Shown here one piece after another: positions 54,401-61,238 of a DNA stretch of 64,000 nucleotides. The stretch is from Chrysomallon squamiferum (taxonomy: Eukaryota; Mollusca; Gastropoda; Neomphalida; Peltospiridae). The DNA lies in assembly GCA_012295275.1 (NCBI GenBank), contig CM022678.1, positions 3,045,281 to 3,109,280 of the forward strand. Reading direction: 5' to 3'. The position numbers and the translations under genes were made by a program. The notes under the pieces are model-generated. The model saw only the letters and a list, made by a program, of their open reading frames with translations. It ran no database searches and was not told where the DNA came from. How positions within the stretch are numbered: position 1 is the first letter of the stretch; every line of letters starts with the position of its first letter.

Positions 54401-57400
54401 TGGATGAACTCAAGGTCTGGCACCAAGCTTTCAGTTACGTTGAAATCCACAACCACATCACTTCAAGAGTTACACTCACTGAAGCAACTTTGTTTAACCA
54501 CTGGCAGTTCAACGAGGGAGAAGGAACAGTAATAATGGACATCAAACACAGATACTTCTTTGATTATTATACATATGTCTGGACCATCAACAGACCACAG
54601 TGGAGGCTTTCGTATGCACCAGTAATACTAAAGACCATCATCTCCACTCATAGGTTTAAAGAGTCATCACTTCTGCTAGAAGCAGAAACAAAATGCAAGA
54701 GTCTCATATTCCAAACCCATTTCCAGAATCAATGTGGAAGTTTGTATACAAATTATGCTGAGCTCTTCTATTCATCATGTCTTGATGACATTGCTGCTTC
54801 ATCATTAATAGAATCATCAGCCATCAGTATCATGTCCTTTTCTGATCTGTGTGAAATGACTTATCATCTGGACAAATGGCCTGCCCAGTTTCTGTGTCAA
54901 GAGATTGGTCAGTTTTCACCTTGGACTGGAGTTGACTGTAAAGAGAAGTGTCTCTTCCCAGATTACATGTATGGATCTGGATCAGGTGTGTGTCCATGTA
55001 GACAAGGATTCTATGGTGCATCATGTTCAGAAATGTGTCCAGGAGGAGTAGCTAATACTTGTAATGGACATGGAATATGTGACCCTTCATCAGGTACATG
55101 TATCTGTGACAAGAACTGGGTCCAGACCAACAATGACAAATCCTGCACAAAGTGTGCTCCAGGTCATCACGGAAAAGACTGCAGCATCGCAATCCAGTCA
55201 TCCACTTCAACAAAAGGCATTCACTTTTGCTCCTTCATAGCAAATGGTCATCTCAGTACTCTCGATGGAGCCATGGTGGACTTGGATTTGGAAGGAATAT
55301 TCACATTTTACCAGCAAACTAACATTGGTATATATACTGAAATTAATGTCAGGCCTTGCAAGAAGTTCAAAACTTGCATCTACTCAGCTGCTATTAAAAT
55401 TTCGGACACCATTGTAGTGGCTGCAGCTCTGACTCCAACCACTTTATCAATAAATAATGAAACAATAAACATTGTAGACAAACATAAAATAAACAAAGAC
55501 TTCACCATGGTTCGACTGGACAGGTTTACATATGAACTACGAGGAAAAGCTGGATTCACTCTAAGGTTGCTAATAGAGGAAGGATACCTCAGCCTTCATC
55601 TCTCCTCACCAGCAAACCTCTGTTACAACACTAAAGGATTCTGTGGAGTTTGCCGTCCTTCAGTACAGACTTCATGTTCAGATGGAGATGTTGCTTGTTT
55701 GATCAGTTCAGTAGGTCTGTCATCCTTTGTCCTGCAGCATGCATCACAAACTCTTGATTCTGTTCAGGTTACTGAGTACTACTCCTCACTTGCAGTCCAC
55801 TTACAGTCCAGCTTGTTTGCTTCAGTGTCCAACTCACAGGCAAACATCTCAGGCTATGCAGTTCACATAGACAAAGGATGGATGATAACTTCACCCATTC
55901 CGGACGACTTACTGAGCAGTTCTCATCTATGTTTTGAAGTGATGATAAAACTCACTGGAAATGATGGAGAATCCTATAATGGAATTATTTTGTCCTATGC
56001 TTTAAAGAAGACCTTTGGTGTTGCGGTGATAAATGGACATTTCACAGTTTACTTTGGAGAGTCTGTTTTCACTACTGGTCTCTCAGTTGAAGTAAATGTT
56101 TGGTCACACATTGCTCTGATCTACAGCAGATCCATTGGCAGCCTCATCTTCCATTACATCCACAGTGACAATATCCACAACTATGAGATCATCAACATTG
56201 GAATAGGAGCTTTCCCTGGAGGAGGATCGTTAGCTCTAGGAACATGGCAACTGTCTCCTTCCCTATCAGTCCAGCCAACAGTAAAAACATTCACTGGAAT
56301 CATTCAAAAGGTTTTCATCTGGCCAAGACCACTGTCACCATTAGCAATCCTTGCTCACTGGAAATACATTGATACAGTCGTTGCAGACAGTCATCTGATT
56401 CTAGGCTGGACCTTCAGCTCAGGATATGGAAACCAAATACAGGACATCACACAAGGATTTTCTATGGTTTTGTCAAAGTCAGGGACTCAGTGGGTGGTTT
56501 CTGATATGAGTATTAGTGTAAAGGTGACCACAGTCCTTAACAATCTTTACTTGTTGAAAAAGTCTCAAACTTTCTGTGATAAAGTGTTCAATGACAAGAC
56601 ACTCAAGATACCATGTGGATCTCTGACAACAGCTGAAAATGTCTACACATCTTCATGTATCCTTGACATTTACAGTTCAGGCAACATTCAGGCTGCTATG
56701 GATACAGTGGTAACCTATTCCACACAATGTCAAGCTGAACTTGGCAAAAATTCTGGCCTGCTCAGATGCTATGTAACAAATTTGATGATCGCCATTTTCC
56801 TATCTGGCTTGGCAAAGAGTGTTTGAGAAAATGCCTGTTTGGAGACTTCAGTATTAAAACTGGCATCTGCCACTGTTTCAGTGGTTTCTGGGGGACTACC
56901 TGTGATTTATCCTGTCCCAGAACAAACGGAGAAGTCTGTAACAACCATGGTGTGTGTGATGTCAAGTCAGGCAAATGTGTGTGTGACAACAACTGGAAGG
57001 GAAACGGTGACATCTGTGACAAGTGTTCTCCAGGTATGACAGGTGAAGACTGCAGTATTGTGAAGCCAGAGTTACCCAAGTCACATCCTGTTACCTGTGC
57101 AGCAGACAGAGATGGAAACATCTTCATGTTTGATGGGTATGGTGTGGTTGTCAAGTCACCAGGATCTTTCACTCTCTTCATGATAGACCAGTTCAAAGTT
57201 GAGGTAAATATAAACTGTATGTGTAAGTGCTTAGTTAGCTTTTTAAAATATTTATTATATTCATTTTATTGTTGTTACTATTATTTTCTTTTCCCTTTCT
57301 TCATTTCTTATCTCATTTTGTTTGTTTTTCTTGTTAATTTTTTCTTTTATTAATATTTTTCTTTTTTAATGATTTTTGTTATATTCATTATTATTTTGTT

Positions 57401-60400
57401 CATAAATTTGTTATTATTAATGTTATATTACCTTTTTTTGCTAATAGTCAAAAAGATTTATATTATTATATTTATATATATAAATATTTATTTATTTACT
57501 TCTTACTTACTTACTTACTTACATACTTACATACTTACTTACTTGACAGATCAAACAAACAGCGTGTCTTCCACCCAGACATTATGACACGTGCATCATC
57601 AGTGTCAGCATTGGCCTTCACAGCAACAACATCATCTTATATGTGGATGGCTTCAATATCAAAGCTGTTGCCAATGGAGTAAAAAGGGTTGGGTCAAAGC
57701 CTTTTGAACTGACCACAGATGGACTCTGCACTATCAGAGTCCAGCCAATGGGATCGTGGTCGTACATGATAATGATTAAAGATTTGGGTTTCCGGTTGTC
57801 TGTAATGGCTACTGGAGGTCATCTAACAGTCAATTTTATGATAAAGGTCAGTGGTAATTATGTTTTGTGTGTGTGTGATTTAAGTATTTAATTCTGGACA
57901 CTATGATTAATGATGTGTGTACTGATTTTGAATTTAATTTGTTAAGTGTTATTTAGTTCTCTTTGGCAAAGGATTATTTTATTTTATGTTATTTATTTTG
58001 TTTATCTATTTAATATATTCTTTTCTTATTATTTATTTTATTTTATTTTATTTTATTTTATTTTACTTTATTTAATTAAATTTTGAAATGTTTATGGAGA
58101 AAATGACGTCAGAGTAAACAGATAATTTTTCATTCTTGAGAAAAATATTAAACTTGTACGTCTCTTTATCTTAATCACTCCTTTTCTCTCTTTCTGTTCC
58201 TATTTTCCATTGTCTTTTTAATTGTTTGTTTTATTGTTTTCTTTTTCTTCCTTACAATCATTCATTTCTTTTTTCTTTGATTCCTTCATTTCATCTGTCC
58301 ATTCTTATTTTTATTTTTATTTCTTTCTTTTTCATTTTCTTCATTCTAAATTTACTTCCTTCTTTCATTCATCTCTTTTCTCTTTATTCATTCTTCCTTA
58401 GTTTTCTTTCTTTCTTTCTCTTTATTTTTCTTCATACCAAACTTACAATTATTATTTTTTCACCAGAACACTTTATGCTGTGGTCAAGCAACGATGGGTT
58501 TGTGTGGTTTCTGTAAATGTGATGGAACCCCCAGTTCTCTCCCTTGTGGTCTCCATTCCACAGGTTTTCAACCTGAAAAAACTGCAATGACGGTCAGTGA
58601 AAAAGATTCACAGATCACTATAATGGGTAAAGCTGAGAAATCAAAGATAGCTAAGGGAAACAGCATTCTTGAAAACACTGGCTTTGATAACAAATACCTG
58701 GATGGCAAAGGTGAAAAAAATAATTTCTATTTATTGGAATTTGTTAATGCTTGTGGCTGAAAGTGTCAAAGAAAAAGTTGATTAACAAAGGTTGTACAAA
58801 CTTTCACATCTGTGATAGGGTTTATATAAAAGATATTATTGTGCTAATCAGCAAGTTTCCTCTCTTGTATTAATTAATACATTAATACTTAAGTATCAAT
58901 TATTAATAAAATATAATCAGCAAAAAATATGAAATAAACCTTATTTTTTAAACCTGATATCCATTATTAATAAAATATTTAAATAACCAAGAATTGAAAC
59001 ACAAATTCTTAAATTTTAAATTATGTTTTTTTTCTCTACAGGACCTGGCAGTATGTTGTGTTTCAGTGATTCTTCAGCCATAACTGCTCCTCTTCAAATC
59101 CGAGGCAGAAATTTCACATCACTTGAATTTCTCATAAAGATGTGTAATACAGCAAAATGCTATGGTCCAGTTTTGTCCTATTCAGCCAGTTTGACATTCA
59201 CCTTACTGATTGAAAATACATTGACCATCACATTCGGAAATGATCGGTTTACAACAAAACTTTCTGTGGAAGACAACGAATGGAACCAGATATCTTTGGT
59301 TTTCAACGACAATGCAAACATTCTGGATGTTTATCTGTTTGACAAAAATGGTTCACCAAGTCAAGATATTGTCAAACTGAAAGAAAATCCATTCCGCTCT
59401 GGTGGACAACTTGCTCTTGGTCGGTGGCAACCATCAACGGTGACTGACAACAGCAGTCAACCACATCACGGCTTCAGTGGTTGCATTGATGAGCTGAGAA
59501 TATGGGAAAAGTAAGTGGCTGTGACAGAGAACAGATACATTTTTTTTTTTTTTCTGAATATTTGTAATTGTTATGGTTTTGTTTTGTTTTTTTGTTGTTT
59601 TTTTCTTTATGATTGTTTTTTTCGTATTTTTTAAAAATAATGTTTTGCTATTATTTCTTCATTTCTATTATTTTTATTTTAATATTTATTTATTTGTTTT
59701 ATTGTTTTATTTAATAACTGTTCTGTATTATTATTGTTACTGTTATCATTATCATCATTATTTTACAATTATTATTGTTATTTTTATTATAATGATTAAT
59801 AATAATTATTGTTGTTAAATAGTAGCTTTTTGTGAATATTAACAAAATTATATTTGTTCTAATTAATTAATTTTTTCATACTGTTACATATTTTAATTAT
59901 TTATTTAGTTTCTTCGTTACGCAGATATTTATTTATTTATAATATATTCATTTTATTTATTTATTTATTCATTTATTTATTTATATATATATTGCCATAC
60001 ATATTTTTATTTTATTTATTTATTTATTCATTTATTTATTTATATATATATTGCCATACATATTTTTAACTAATTAATTTTTTAAATCTCTTATGTATTT
60101 ATTTCATTACGTATTTACTGTCTTACTTACTTAAATATTTATTTATTGATTTATTGATTTATTTGCAGTTACATTGACAACATTGAAATACAGGAACACT
60201 GGAATATTAACTACAAAGGGAGCGAAGATGGCTTGGTAAATCTTTGGAAGTTTGACACTGCAAAAGGTACAGTTCACAATTGCCTTAACATCATTTTCTT
60301 CTCAAAATACTTCTGTTATTAGATTTATTCATAGTTTATTTATCAGAAATATTGTTTGTGTTTTCCTGAAGTGGAATGTAAAATATTCCTTGCTTCCAAA

Positions 60401-60972
60401 TGACAGCAGTAGCTTAAGCAGAAGATTTCTTTTTCCCTTAGCATTTTCATAATAATGATAATGATAATAATGATGATGATGATGACAATAATAATATTAA
60501 TAATAACAGACTTATATCGTATACTGTTATCTAAATATCTAATATAATTTTACAATCTTTTTAAATCAGACTAATAAATTCTCATTCATTGCCTGCTCAG
60601 TGCAAAATATTTTTTTCACTGAGATTGCTGATGTCTATTTGAAACTCAATTTTTCAGATGATGTCATAAGTGATGTTGTTGATGGCATTCCCATTTTCCT
60701 TCCTGTATATCCATTCCGCTCACCCATTCTGGAAATGTCTGATGCTCCAATACCATTCAGTAGTGACAGAAAAAACACTGTACAACTTACCACAAACACT
60801 CGGCGAAGACGACGTGAGGTTATTCAGTTTGTCAGCATTGTTGATCTCTGTTCCAACATCTACAACAACAGCACATTTGGAAAGTGAGTTCAAAATTTAG
60901 CTCAGTGTTTTTATTTTCAGTTTGTTTTTGTTACTCTGGATTCATGTGGATTTTATATGTTTATGTATATCT

Positions 60973-61013
<41 letters not shown>

Positions 61014-61203
61014 TGTGTGAGTGTGTGGGTGTGTGTGCGTGCATGTGTTATTTTCGCAGTACATTGTTGTGTTTAATCAAAAAATCTGTATATTTGTCTG
61101 TCCATCTAACTCATCTAACTGTCTGCCACTTCCTCTCTACATACCTATAATTGTATATCTCTCTGTGTGTGTCTGAGCATGTGCATGTGCATGTGTGTGT
61201 GTG

Positions 61204-61238
<35 letters not shown>

